The notes: a model not told the origin generated them from the letters alone. Shown: positions 20,742-34,567, numbered from the stretch's first letter. The stretch is DNA of 64,000 bases from Nansenia antarctica (GCA_963989245.1 OZ022344.1:4350521-4414520), one strand, 5' to 3'. Translations and numbers: made by a program.

Positions 20742-23700
20742 GTTGTTGTTGTTGTACCTGTTGTAACTGGAAGATCCAGTTCTGATAGTCTTCTGGACAG
20801 GTGCAGGACACCTGTAGGGGTTCCATCAGATCACCTGGGCCGAGGAACAGAAAATACTGTTCATCACACAACAGATGCAAACAGTCACCCTTATGCTAAT
20901 ACAATTTTCTTTTCTTTTTTTTTTACATATGTTTTTAGGGCATTTTTGCTTTAATGAGATAGAGACAGTAGAGATTGACAGGAAGGATGGGTGTGAGAGA
21001 GGAGGGATGACATGCAGGATATGTCAACGGCCGGAATCGAACCGGGGACCCTGCGATTACATGGCTGTCGCCATAGTATGCTACGCCACCAAACGCCCCC
21101 AATTTCAGTTTTAAAGGGAAGTTAAAGCTAGAATGAGTTGGTCATAAGATGGGTCTATTGTGTACCTTACCTGTCAACTCAAAGTGAAGCATCCCAGGCA
21201 ATGCAGACTTCTCCACTGCGTTGATGCTTTTCCGAGGCAATCTGCCCTAAAGTGGTAGGAAACAAAATGGAGGTGCCATTTTGAGAAAGGCAGGTATTGG
21301 GGTATTACTACTACAACAACTGTTTCAGGTGCTACTTCTTCTAAACCTCACTAAAATAGATAAAATACTTAGTTAGGTTAAGTTCAGTAAGTTAAGTTAA
21401 GTTTAAGTTCACTAAGATCAGTTAGTTAAGATTGTTGGATGGTTGTTCTTTTTTGTTTTGCAGTAAGAATGTATGTATGGTAATTGTCATAACACATCTC
21501 TAATAGTGTGGTTTTACAGAAGATAGATATACTGTAGTCTAGATCCATTGTCCAAATTCCAGCTTCTGGTATACTGTACAGTGTCATGTACATATTATCT
21601 GGCATACCAGTAGCAATGATGGCAGCTGCTGGACTGAAAAAATCAGGTGTAGTGCTGAGGCACAAACATGTACATTTCAAGCCTGCAAACTGTGACACTT
21701 TAAATAAATGTGGAATAATACTATTGTGCAATATGACAACCCTAGTCGTCTGTCTGTACAGTATAGTACAGTGGATAGTGTACATAGCCTTTATTTATGT
21801 AAACCAGCTCCTTCCCTTCTTGTTTTTTTGTTTTTTTGTTTTTTAAGTTTTTATTTTTTTCCCCTTTCCTAACACCAGGGGAGCCACCCCTCCTAAATTT
21901 CGTTGTTTGGTACCTGTACTGTAGCAATGACAATAAAGTCCATTCATTCATTCATTCATTCATTCAATAGCATCAATTAGTTGATCAGATCAGAAGTAAG
22001 TAGCCTTGAGAACCGATGGGCAGGAGCCTATCTTCTGTTTCCTGCAGAAGGATCATGAAACCAAGGTTCTAGTATCTTCTACAGTATAATTTCAGCCTAC
22101 CTCATATTTGACACTGAGGCGCTGGCTGTCCACAGAGAGCAGGAGGACGTCCTGAGGGAAGACAACCATAAGTCGCTCCTGGAGTCCCTAGTAGAGAACA
22201 GACCCACTTTGTAACAACGTGTGTAAAAGTCTCTTAAAAATACCTTAAGTCCACAATTATCATTAATATCAGTTTCTGTAATATTAATAACATTGTGGGG
22301 GTTATTTACAGTATCATTATACATTATTACAGTATTAGCATTAGCTGCGTTATTAGCATTGACATTAGCATTATTTTCCTTGTGTAGCAGATTCTGTGTA
22401 TTTACTCCAGGTGATAGAGAAATGACATGTACTGTTGCATTAGTATTTGACAGAGTACATCCTTATGTGACACTGTTGCCTCTTACCTGTCTATGTGAGT
22501 TGATGATGTGTACCATAGACAGGTACCCCCTGAGCAATAGACGTCTTTTCAACCTCGCGTCTACGCTTGGCCATCATATAAACCAGCTATATTACGGCTA
22601 TATGTTCTACTTATCTTAAATGCATTAAAACCGTTATTAAACCCCTCTAAACTGTCAGAATACGTCCCAGACGTCATGTAGTATGAGATTCATATAGTCT
22701 AGCATAGTTATCCTAGCAGAAGTGGTGGTTTAAATTGCGTCTATACGTCGCTGTCCTTTAACCCAGCTAAATGCGGTCTGTGTCTAAACCTGTTTTAGTC
22801 TAGCAGCACGTTGAGTTTAAATTAACACCCTAAACGCCTGTAGATTGTCAAAATATGTACCAGACCGTCATTTAGTCTGAGATTCCATGTAGTCTAGCAT
22901 AGTTATTCATGCAGAAGAGGTGGTTTAAATTGCGTCTATACATCGCTGTCCTTTAACCCAGCTAAATGCGGTCTGTGTCTAAACATATTTTCTACTTATC
23001 TTAAATGCATTAAAACCGTTATTAAACCCCTCTAAACTGTCAGAATACGTCCCAGACGAGTTGATACATCCACACACGCACGTTTGACAGCTGACCCCAC
23101 AAAACTTTTCTCTGGTGCAAACAATATGTGTGCTGGGCTGGCGCTGGCAAAAAAGTATCAAAACTCGAAAGGTTCGATACAATTGGATGTATCAACTCGT
23201 CTGGGACGTATTCTGACAGTTTAGAGGGATTTAATAACGGTTTTAATGCATTTAAGATAAGTAGAAAATATTAATGATTCATGATTATTATATTTGGTTA
23301 TCATTTCCACCTTAAGAGCTAAGCTGTGCGTAATATCACCTGCCACCTTAAGTGCGCAGTGCATTCTGGACCGCATTGATTCAGATCGGAGAATAAGTTG
23401 CAAGCTTCCATCAAGTTTCTCGTGTTACAACTCCAACCAGTTAGCATCGTTGTGCAGCATTACAGTGTCAATGTGCATCACTGAACTACTGTAAGTACAA
23501 TGTTTCACCCAGTATTTAGGTTGTACATATTTGTTGTGTTGATTTGGATACTGCCGTTTTCTGCACTCTATATTAGCACTAGCAATTAGTCTGGCCATGT
23601 GCTTTCTATGGGCGCCGCTATTGCGTGCTCTTCAATGAAGCTCGTTCACGCCGCAGAGATTGTTATTCGAGTACTGTCTTAAATTGGTGTTATATTTCAG

Positions 23701-26700
23701 ATTAGTAACAACATTCCAAAATTATATGAAAATACAAAGTGGTTCTCAAGTAGATTATTACAAAGTGCTCATCCCCTTTTCAAAAAGAGATTATTTCCCT
23801 TTCTACAGATCCATCCATCTATGTTTGCCCTAATTGAGAATAAAATTACGGGAATCTCCAGCTTCCTGAAGGATGCCTTGAAGAACTGGCTATGGTTCCA
23901 ATTCTATCCACCTGAGGGCCGAGATGATATTCTTCAGCAAATAATATGGTTCAATTCCAATATTCTAATTCAGAGAAAACCTTTTTACTGGAAACACATG
24001 TTTGAAAAAAATATTGTATTTATAAAGACATGGCTAAAAGGGATTAAAATAAATAAACCAATCTATAATTTTTACACAACCTCAAAAGATTTAGTGGCCA
24101 TCCCATATCGATTACACAATAAATGGGAGAACCTGTTTGATTGTCCACTCCCATGGTACCAAGTTTTTAATCTCATTTATAAAACAACTGTCGATTCCCA
24201 CATAAGATACTTTCAATTCAAGTTAATTTATAATTATTTAGCAACAAAAGAATTGTTACATATCTGGGGCCTAGAAGAATCTAACCTATGTAGGTTCTGT
24301 GACGAGGAAATTGAATCCTCCCCCCATCTATTTTGGTATTGTCCTTGTGTAGCCTTATTTTGGACACAAGTACAAAAGCTTTATTCCAATAAAAATAAAA
24401 CTCTTAAGTTGGACCTTGTGAAGGTTTTAATTGGTGATCTTGACGAGGAAAATAAAATGATAAATAATAAAACCATTTTATTAGGTAAAATATTTATATT
24501 CAAAACACAAAAAAAAGAATCCCTAAATATAAGTAGATTTAAAGAACTCCTTAAGCACAACTTTATTATAGAAACATACATTGCTGAAAAGAATGGAAAT
24601 ATGGAACAGCATTTGTGGGGGTGGGGCGCAGTCTCTATTGGAGAGGTCCTTGATATGTTCGCTTGACCTCGGTCGGAGTGCTATGTCGGGGACCTACATT
24701 TGTAAAAAAAAAAAGTGTTGTTTGTTGTTGATTATGTTATTGATTATCTGGTGGTGTTTAAGGTAGTTATTATTATTATTATTATTATTATTATCCTTAT
24801 GTATTGTTTTATCCACTGTTGTCCTCCAACTCTAGTTTCGTTCTTGCTTACTGTTGTGGTTGTTTCCCTGTCCTTCTCGTTGTCTTGTCTGTCAGTCTGT
24901 TGGTTGATTGTTTGTCTTGTATAAGTGTAGTCCCCCTTTCCATCCTCCCCTTTCCCTCCCACACTGACCTCCCCATTATCCCCCCACCCCCACTCTCCCC
25001 TTGAACCCCCTTCCCTCCTTCCCCCCACCACCCCCCCCCATCCCTCCCACTTCCATCCCTCCCCATCCCGACCCTGGTCTCCCCACCCTTCATCTTAAAT
25101 ATATCAAAATAAATAAATAAAAGTACTATGGTCCCCCAATCTGGGGGGGGTGGAGGTAAGGGCCTTATGCCCGGGGGAAAAAAACAAAACGTGTGTACTG
25201 TAATACCTCTTTCTGTTTATTGCAAAATTCCCTAACCCTAAATAAATACATGTTCCTATTCATATTTCCTTGTCATAATTTACTTATTACTCATGAAAAT
25301 TGTATTTGTCTACTTATACTAAGTGTTTAAACGTCTAGGCTATAACAAAGCTAAATTGATGTGAAATTGGAAATTGAAACGTCTGTTTAAACTGCATTTC
25401 AACAGCTATATATAGTCTGCCGTTGAAATGCCTATAGAAACAGTCGTTTCAATTTCACCTCCATTAGGCTTTGTTTTAGCCTAGACGTTTAAACACCGGT
25501 GTTTCAATGTCTAGGTTATAATTAAGCAAAATTTAGGCTAAATTGGAAATTGAAACAACGTCTATGTTTAGACGTTGAAATGCCGTTGAAACATAGAAAG
25601 GGAAACAACGTCTATGTTTCAACGGCATTTCAACGTCTAAACATAGACGTTTTTTAAATGTCCAATTTGGCCTATATTTAGCCTCGATTTGGCCTAGACG
25701 TCTACGGGCCATTTAGACGTTGTTTAGACGTCTAATCAACGTAAAATTGCTCACTGGGTAGACTCTCACTCTGTGAGATGATACCATAGACAGGTAGGCT
25801 CTTACCTGTCTCTGTGAGATGATACCATAGACAGGTAGACTCTTACCTGTCTCTGTCTCTGTGAGTTGATACCATAGACAGGTAGGCTCTTACCTGTCTC
25901 TGTGAGATGATACCATAGACAGGTAGACTCTTACCTGTCTCTGTGAGATGATACCATAGACAGGTAGACTCTTACCTGTCTCTGTCTCTGTGAGATGATA
26001 CTATAGACAGGTAGACTCTTACCTGTCTCTGTCTCTGTGAGATGATACCATAGACAGGTAGACTGAGTCTTACCTGTCTGTGTGAGATGATACCATAGAC
26101 AGTTAGGCTCTTACCTGTCTGTGTGAGTTGATACCATAGACAGGTAGACTCTTACCTGTCTCTGTGAGTTGATGATGTGCACCATGGACAGGTAGACTGG
26201 CTGACCCATGTGCTGGATCGGTGAGCCCTCCCACTTCCAGATCGGCGCCTGTTGTAAATACTTTTTCAACTCCTCTCTCTTCCAGCTGTCATCGCAAGGT
26301 ACCTACAGGTACACATATGGAAGGTTAGCTAATATGGAGTGGACATCAGGAAAGGATAGCAGCGACTATATGTTTTTTTAACAGTATATGGCTTGAATTT
26401 GGTTGTTTTCCAACCCTAACAGAAATAAAAGACCAATTTTTAAGTTAGACAGACACCCAAATCAGTACTGATTAACTTGTATCTATAGTAATTCAATTAT
26501 GTCGTTGACAATATTTCAACTATATTTTGTTTGTGTTTTGGAGCTATTCGTTACTTTTTAATGGCTCATGCATGGAAATGAATGATGCTAGAACTGTTGT
26601 GAATCCCTCTTCGGCTCCGCCCCCTCCTGCCTCGTTGGCGCTCGTTGAGCCAGCTGGACCTTCCCCAGCAGGTGGCTATCAACTCAGGAAGAGGCAGCCC

Positions 26701-29700
26701 TATAAGAAGCCCCAGAAACCTTCCTCCGACGCTTGATTATTTTGACCCATGTGGTTAGTTGTTTGGCTCTCCCTGTCGTCTATTCTAGTTCTAGTAGTTT
26801 TCACTTCTGAGTTTTGTTTGTTTGTTATTTTGTTAACTCTAGTTGTTTTCTTTGTTTACCCTCGCTCCCCAAAGGAACCTGCCTTCCCTGCCTAGACCCC
26901 TGCCTGCCTATCGACTACGTCTCCTGCCTATGCCCCAGCCTGCCTGCCGACTACTCCTCCTGCCTAAACCACCCCCTGTCTGCCTGCCGACATCCTCTCC
27001 TGCCTAACCCCCCCCTGCCTGCCTGCTGACTATTCCCCCTCTCTGCTCTGGACTGGTTAGTACACGTACATATTTCAACACTTCACTCATCTACATATCT
27101 ACACCACACTAGCTCTTGCACGCTAGACACTCACACTCAGACACATAGAGTACAGTCCCACTCACACCTCATTTACATTTTCTAGTTCTCTGGCATCCAC
27201 ACATTCCCCCCACTTAGGGGAGAATAAGTGGAACACATATTCCACTTATGAGTTAGAGTAGGTTTATTATTTTGTCCATCATTTTAATAAATCCTTTTAT
27301 TGTTATTTGCCTCTTGTGTCCGTCTGTTCTGGGGTTCTGCCACACTTGACTCTTTTCCTAGTGACAACATAACAGAATAATCAAGCCATAATGAGTCAAG
27401 GCAGAACCTCGGGGCAGGCGGGCGGCCAGACGCCCGCAGTTAAGCCCAACCCAGTTTCCCATTCTGTTGACGAGCTTGTTTCCGCCCACGCGGCCGAGCT
27501 CGCATCCCTCCAGGCAGAGTTAAGTAAAGCTTTCCCGTCCGTTCAGGGTAACATCGCTGAGCTCCAGGAGTCGTCCACCTCCGCCTCAGCTGTTCTCGCC
27601 TCCCTTGCTGTCCAGATGGGCACTCTTGCCTCTGCGGTGGCTTCCATCCAGCTGAGGCTGAACACGCTCCCTGGAGGAGCTGCAGTCCCTGCTCCCCCTG
27701 CTGATTCACCGGGGGTTCCAGCCTCCCCAGGGCGAGCTCCCGCCCAACCCGAGCCCAACCTGGTTACCCCTCGACCCTTTGGAGGGAACTTTGATCTGGG
27801 CAGAGGGTTCCTGACCCAGTGTGAACTTTTTTTTACTTTCCAACCATCTAAGTATGGGTCAGAAGAGGCTAAAGTAGCCTTCGTTATGTCCCTCCTGGTG
27901 GACAAGGCTCTAGACTGGGCCATAGCCGTGGTGGGCAGAGACCCACATCTTGCCCAGGACTACGAGGCGTTCCGCCGGGAGTTTTCCTTTTTATTTGACC
28001 ACCCGTCTGACGGCGCGGACGCCGCCTCCAGGATGCTGGAACTCCAGCAAGGCTCCAGGACCGTCGCGGACTACACCCTAGAGTTCCGGATCCTCGCCGT
28101 CGACAGCGGGTGGGGAGACATAGCGCTCCGTTGCGCCTACCGGCGGGGTCTGAGTGAGGCGGTGAAGGACCTTATCGTCCGGGACCGCCCATGCTCCCTT
28201 CAAGAACTGGACATATTTCAACACTTCACTCATCTACATATCTACACCACACTAGCTCTTGCACGCTAGACACTCACACTCAGACACATAGAGTACAATC
28301 CCACTCACACCTCATTTACATTTTCTAGTTCTCTGGCATCCACACATTCCCCCCACTTAGGCCCCGTTAGAGTAGGTTTATTATTTTGTCCATCATTTTA
28401 ATAAATCCTTTTATTGTTATTTGCCTCTTGTGTCCGTCTGTTCTGGGGTTCTGCCACACTTGACTCTTTTCCTAGTGACAACATAACAAGAACAGCCATT
28501 CTCTTTAGCTTCAGAGTTTGTCTTTAAACCAGCCTGGTCTCACACGGCAGACGTCAGAATTCGACGTTTTCCATCGCATCCAAACGTCGAATTCCGACGT
28601 TCGCTCGTTTGAAAGCGCAGGGGTGCGCCTGTTATGTGCGCCTGTCGGGGCTTCTCTCGGGATTATTCCATTTTGAATTGCATTTGCATTAATTAGTTAG
28701 GCCACATTTTGAGATGCAACCAACGGAGAGGGTTAGGGTTACCCTTAACCCTAACCCTTTAAACACATCTGATCGTGATTGCCTGCCCATTACCTCACTA
28801 CTTTTGTTTAAGTGATTTTAGATTGATCAGATTTACCGTAACAGATACTTCTGTTCAGGTTAGCATATTTGTTCTTCAAAAGGTAGTGGCTGTTCTACAT
28901 GACGATAAATACTTATTGAAGATACTCCTGGAAAGTAGTAGGAAAGCCATAACATGGTTGCAGGTTAAACCTCCAACAGGGGGACAATGGCTAGGGATCA
29001 TACAAGAAATACACTGTTTGGAAAGACTCACCTGTATTTTAACACTTCAATTAGAGAAATGTAATGTTTATTGGAAAAAATGGATTGTGTATATAGACCA
29101 TTGAGAAAAGTGTGATATTGTATATCAAGATGTTTGTTGTTGAAAATGTATCTTGATCCGACAAGATGACTATCGCCCTTGACGACTTTGTTTGTTTGTA
29201 TGTTTGTATTTTGTTTTTTCAATTAAAAAACAGTAAAAAAACAAACAAACAAACAAAAAAGTAGTGGCTCTCAGTGAGTTGAATAGGGGTGTTCTGAGTG
29301 TGTATGTTACCAGAACCATAGGGGTGTATGTTACCAGGTAAGACAGCGCACAGTGGGAGGGGCTTAGAGGTTGAGTCATGGCCTTGTATCTCCTCTCCTC
29401 TAGGTGCTCCATCCATTTATTCAGCTCTGCAGCGTTGGCACAGATGAAGACTTTGGAGTCTACCATTGGTCCTAGGGAGGGGGGGGGGGGGGGGGGGAGA
29501 TGTTAGCCATGCTCAAAACAGTGATGAATCATCCCCCCACCCCCCTTATGAAGAGGGAGTACATTGACCGCCTTTGACACTTTGGGAATGGGACCAGAGA
29601 GACTTGTCATGCTGAAAGTATGAGCCAGAGGTTCAGCCGTTAGAAGGGCAGACAGCTGCGGAGGATACAGATTAAGCATATCAGCCCATGTAGCCTTTTT

Positions 29701-29818
29701 AACATCAATCTTATTTACACAAAACATCAAACACTCCCCTGGTTAGAAACACAACACACAATCAGTCTGAACAGGAGACCTAGCCTGACTATCTGTCTGA
29801 TCAGGGATATTTAAATTG

Positions 29819-29849
<31 letters not shown>

Positions 29850-32800
29850 CATTATTATCCACAACTAAGTTAGACTTAGATTGAGGTATAGAGGGAGAGG
29901 AACCAGTATATTTCAATGATTTAACACTGATTTAACCTTCCCATGCTACATCTGTTTCTAAGCTGTCTGAAAGACAGCCAACCAGTAGCTAGATAAGTAG
30001 ATCTAGCCATAGCCAAAGGTAGGTTTCTTTTCTTGACTAATTCAGAGAGCGCAAGGCCTAGTATTTCAAAGAAATTTAATTTAGATCAGAAATTATTTTA
30101 TATATATTTTTTATTATTTTTAAAAGTATTATTTATTTATTTTGTAGTTTTTTTTTTTTTTTACCTTTTAACTGCCACAGAAATAAACATACAGGAAAAG
30201 TAATTGAGTGATAACTCAGCATCAGGATTATAGGAAACATAAGAAAGATCACCGGCGCCCCCCTCCCCTCTCTGGAAGAGCTGTACAACACACGCTGCCT
30301 CAGGAAGGCCTCCAAGATCTCCAGAGACCCATCCCACCCTGGGTACGAACACTTTGCTTGGCTGCCCTCGAACAGGCGGTTCAGGACCATGTTCGCAAGG
30401 ACAAACAGACTGAAGCTCAGCTTCTACCCCAGGGCTATTCCGGCCCTGAACACAGCAAAGACCTAGGTTCTAGGCCCTGGACAATCTAGACAAATTGATG
30501 GCAGCTACTAGATTGAAATCAAGTGTAATACTGAAACACAACTGTGTACATTTCAAACCTGCAAACTGCGACACTTTAAATGAATGTGCAATAACACTAT
30601 GTGCAATATGACAACCCTAGGGTACATAAGGTTCAGAGAATAGGAAATGGTAGGATATGTATAGCATAGCATAGAGTACAGCACAGTGTTTTATTTGTAT
30701 AGTATAGTATAGTGGATAGTGTACATAGCCTTTATTGTATGTAAACCAGCTCTTTTCCCTTCTTGTTTTTAGTTTTTTTTCCTAGCACCAGGGGAGCCCC
30801 CCCTCCCAAATTTCGTTGTTTGGTACCTGTACTATATCAATGACAATAAAGACCATTCATTCATTCATTCTTTCTACAGGGTTAGACATTAGATTACATT
30901 CGGTTTTGTGGTCGTGTTTGCTGGTTTAGGGATTGCCAACATGTGAAAATTATATATTTTTATATTTGTAATATATATGTTCAGTAATGCTATATGACTT
31001 TTTTTTTTTTCGTTCCCATTAGTCTATTATCCAGGCTGCGTTCGTAAATTTGCTCTGAGAGCCCCGGAGCGCACACTGCTTTCAACATCATAAAAACATC
31101 AAGTAATTTGATTGGACAAGAGGCATTCCATGATTACTGATCAGATTCCAGAGCGAATTTACGAACGCAGCCCCAATCAGATTCCACCTGTGCTGTCTCA
31201 GTAAAGTTTCAGTGAATCCCCATTGCCGTTGAAGCAGGAGCTGCTATTTTGTTCCTCAAGTTGGCAAGGTCATTTTTCAGTTTTATACGAAATTATGAAA
31301 CTGCAGATTGTAAGCTGTCAAATGATGTGTCATATAGAAAATAGTGATTATGCTTATTTGAATGTTGGTACACCTCAAACCAAATGCGGCCTGAACCGAA
31401 ACAGACTGAGACTGTGCTACATCGCGCTAACATCATCGCTATGTAACATATTATATTTTGTTAGAAATATGTTAGATATTATATGTTAGATATTATCTAA
31501 CAACTGCATGTTTAGCACATCACTAACATGCTGACAGAACATGAACATGCTAAAAATAACTAGATGGTCACACAGTTCTTGCTTTTGAACAAACGTAATC
31601 AGCACGTGTACCTCTCACCAACACAACATTTCCTATTGAAAACAAACTGAATTCGCTGACAAATTCTATTCTCGAGTATTTAGTGATCCTGTTTGTATGT
31701 CAATATTATTGAGTTTGGGATCTTCAACACAACTTTCGTAATTGCCGACTTGTTCTCCCTGTCTAGATGGCTACACAGTGACTGAAGGAGGAGAAGATTT
31801 TAATTGATTTATTTTTATTTGGTGGCGGATTTACTGAGTCTTTTCTCCGAACTGAAACGCACCGATGTCCAACCCGTGTCATTGAACTCTTTATAACGAA
31901 ATAAAGGAGGATGGACTTTGTCTTCAAATGATGAGCGTCTTTGGTAAGTTTGATGGATTTTTATGTATCTTTACTGGATACTTAATACTACACGAGGGGT
32001 ATTAAGGGGGCTTAATGTTTAGTATTTTGTAACGTTTTTACGTGTTGCCCCCTTTTTAAGCTTTACGTATCTATAGAAAATTAGCAATTGAATTTTTGAA
32101 TCCTGATTGTGATATTTTTTTATTTTTGGTAATGACAGTGATTTGGACTATGCTAAGTCTATTTCTAATGCAGCATCCTGTCATATTGCAAATGTCTCTG
32201 CATGCAATTAGTGTAGTCTAGTGTAACTCTCATAGGTGTTGAGCCTTGTGTTAAATCACACTCGATAAAGGTTACTGTTGCTGTGAACATGGGGTGGTTA
32301 CGTCGAATGACTATAGCCTGTATAAAAGTCATTGTCAATGTGTCACTTGTTGAATGACTTGCCAGCACCACGTTGTTGCACCACATGGTTAAGACTCACC
32401 ACTGATCTCAAACATGTGCAGGGGGTTGGAGTCCAGTGAGGTGGCTTGGAAGACCAGTCCAGAGAGAGGCAGGATGCCCTGTGGGAGGAGGAAGCAAGAG
32501 AAACATATTATTATTATTATGATTTTTAAAAAAAATGTTTTTAGGGCATTTCTGCTTTATTGGGCTAGACAGTAGAGATTGACAGGGGAGGATAGAGACA
32601 GTAGAGATTGACAGGAAAGGATGGGTGAGAGAGAGAGGAGGATAGAGACAGTAGAGACTGACAGGAAGGATGGGTGAGAGAGAGAGGAGGATAGAGACAG
32701 TAGAGATTGACAGGAAGGATGGGTGAGAGAGAGGAGGGTAGAGGCAGTAGAAATTGACAGGAAAGAATGGGTGAGAGAGAGAGAGGAGGATAGAGACAGT

Positions 32801-34533
32801 AGAGATTGACAGGAAAGGATGGGTGAGAGAGAGAGGAGGATAGAGACAGTAGAGATTGACAGGAAATAATGGGTGAGAGAGAGAGGAGGATAGAGACAGT
32901 AGAGATTGACAGGAAAGGATGGGTGAGAGAGAGAGGAGGATAGAGACAGTAGAGATTGACAGGAAGGATGGGTGAGAGAGAGAGGAGGATAGAGACAGTA
33001 GAGATTGACAGGAAAGGATGGGTGAGAGAGAGAGGAGGATAGAGACAGTAGAGATTGACAGGAAAGAATGGGTGAGAGAGAGAGGAGGATATAGACAGTA
33101 GAGATTGACAGGAAAGGATGGGTGAGAGAGAGAGGAGGATAGAGACAGTAGAGATTGACAGGAAGGATGGGTAAGAGAGAGAGAGAGAGAGAGTCATGAC
33201 ATGCAGGATAGGTCGATGGCCGGAATCGAACCACGGACCATGCAATTACGTGGCATGTGCAGCATTAAGCCATAAAGTACTAACCAACATTTGCACATGG
33301 AAGTACTGTAGTGTATCATCATACACCAATGGTGAGGTTGCAGGCAGAGCCTGGTTGAATGTGAATACAAAGTAAACAGTAGTGCACCATGAAGGGGGAA
33401 TTCAGGTAATGTGAGATGCCTAAGCTTCAGTGTGTTTATTTCCTGTTCTAACCAAACCTAGTCAACAGGGCTTTTCTTTTCTTTCTTCTTTCTTTTTTTT
33501 GTGGGGCCAGTCCCACTCATATTTTTCTTATAGAGATAGTAGAGGTTTGACAGGAAGGATGGGTGAGGGAGAGAGAAGGGATGACATACTACATGTCCGC
33601 GGCCAGAATCGAACCGGGGACCCTGTGGTCACATGGTCAACGCTTCAACTCCCCTACGCCACCTAAGCGCCCCAACAGGACTTTTCAACAGGCTCCTCCC
33701 TTCATTCTAGTCTCACTCCATTGGTTTAGCGTCTTCCTAACTGGACACACTGGAGTCTAGCTGCCCCCTACATTACCCTATGTCCCCGATTACCCGAATT
33801 CACCCTATACAATATTTACAGGGCTGGTATATATTTTACGGTACATGTGGGAAAACTAGGGTTAGGGTTAGGTACTAGGGTGCTACGGTTAGGGTTAGGG
33901 TTAGGGATAGGGTTAGGGTTAGACATGCCAGCATGTACCAAATCAACGTAGCACCTAACCCTAACCCTAGTTTTCCCACATGTACCGTAACATATATAAT
34001 GACTTCTACTGTGTGAAGTGTGTTTGACCAGAACCGACCTCGTAAATAAACCCGTGGTGAGAGTGGTCCAGAGAGAGGATCAGCAGGTGGAAGGAGAACA
34101 GCACCAGGTAGTGTTCGCTCCTCTCCTGATGAACATATGAACGTACAGGAATTACAACATAGACACAGACCAGGAAGTGATGATTGATTGTCTTGGGGCC
34201 AGAGGTTTTCCCCCGGCATGTAACCTGACCAGGAAAAATACCAGGCCCTAGTTGTACGTGTGGTGAGAGTGGTACCTGTGGGTAGGTGAGAGTGATACCT
34301 GTGTGTAGGTGAGAGTGTTACCTGTGTGTAGGTGAGAGTGGTACCTGTGTGTAGGTGAGTGTGTAGGTGAGAGTGGTACCTGTGTGTAGCTGTTGTGGAA
34401 GGACACGAGGGAGGAGTAGACTATCTCTCCGTACATGTGTGCAGGCTGACCCTCCCAGCCGCGGACCGTCTGGGCATAGATTCTGTGGTGCAGCTCATCT
34501 CTGCTCCTGCCCCACAGCGCAACCTAGGGGATG

Positions 34534-34567
<34 letters not shown>

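Noticed and set aside
30208..30489. A Pro/Gln-rich small protein
   Set aside because: The neighbouring frame gives a standard LINE C-terminus (SFYPRAIPALN), so this is a shadow within a retroelement.
33600..33673. tRNA-like A and B boxes
   Set aside because: These and the similar ones at 21030-21100, 42030-42104, 887-960 and 54437-54510 belong to SINE heads followed by SINE bodies. None folds as a functional tRNA gene that I can support.
33837..33970. TTAGGG runs as a chromosome end or telomere fusion
   Set aside because: There are only a few units, in both orientations, inside a small hairpin within a gene.
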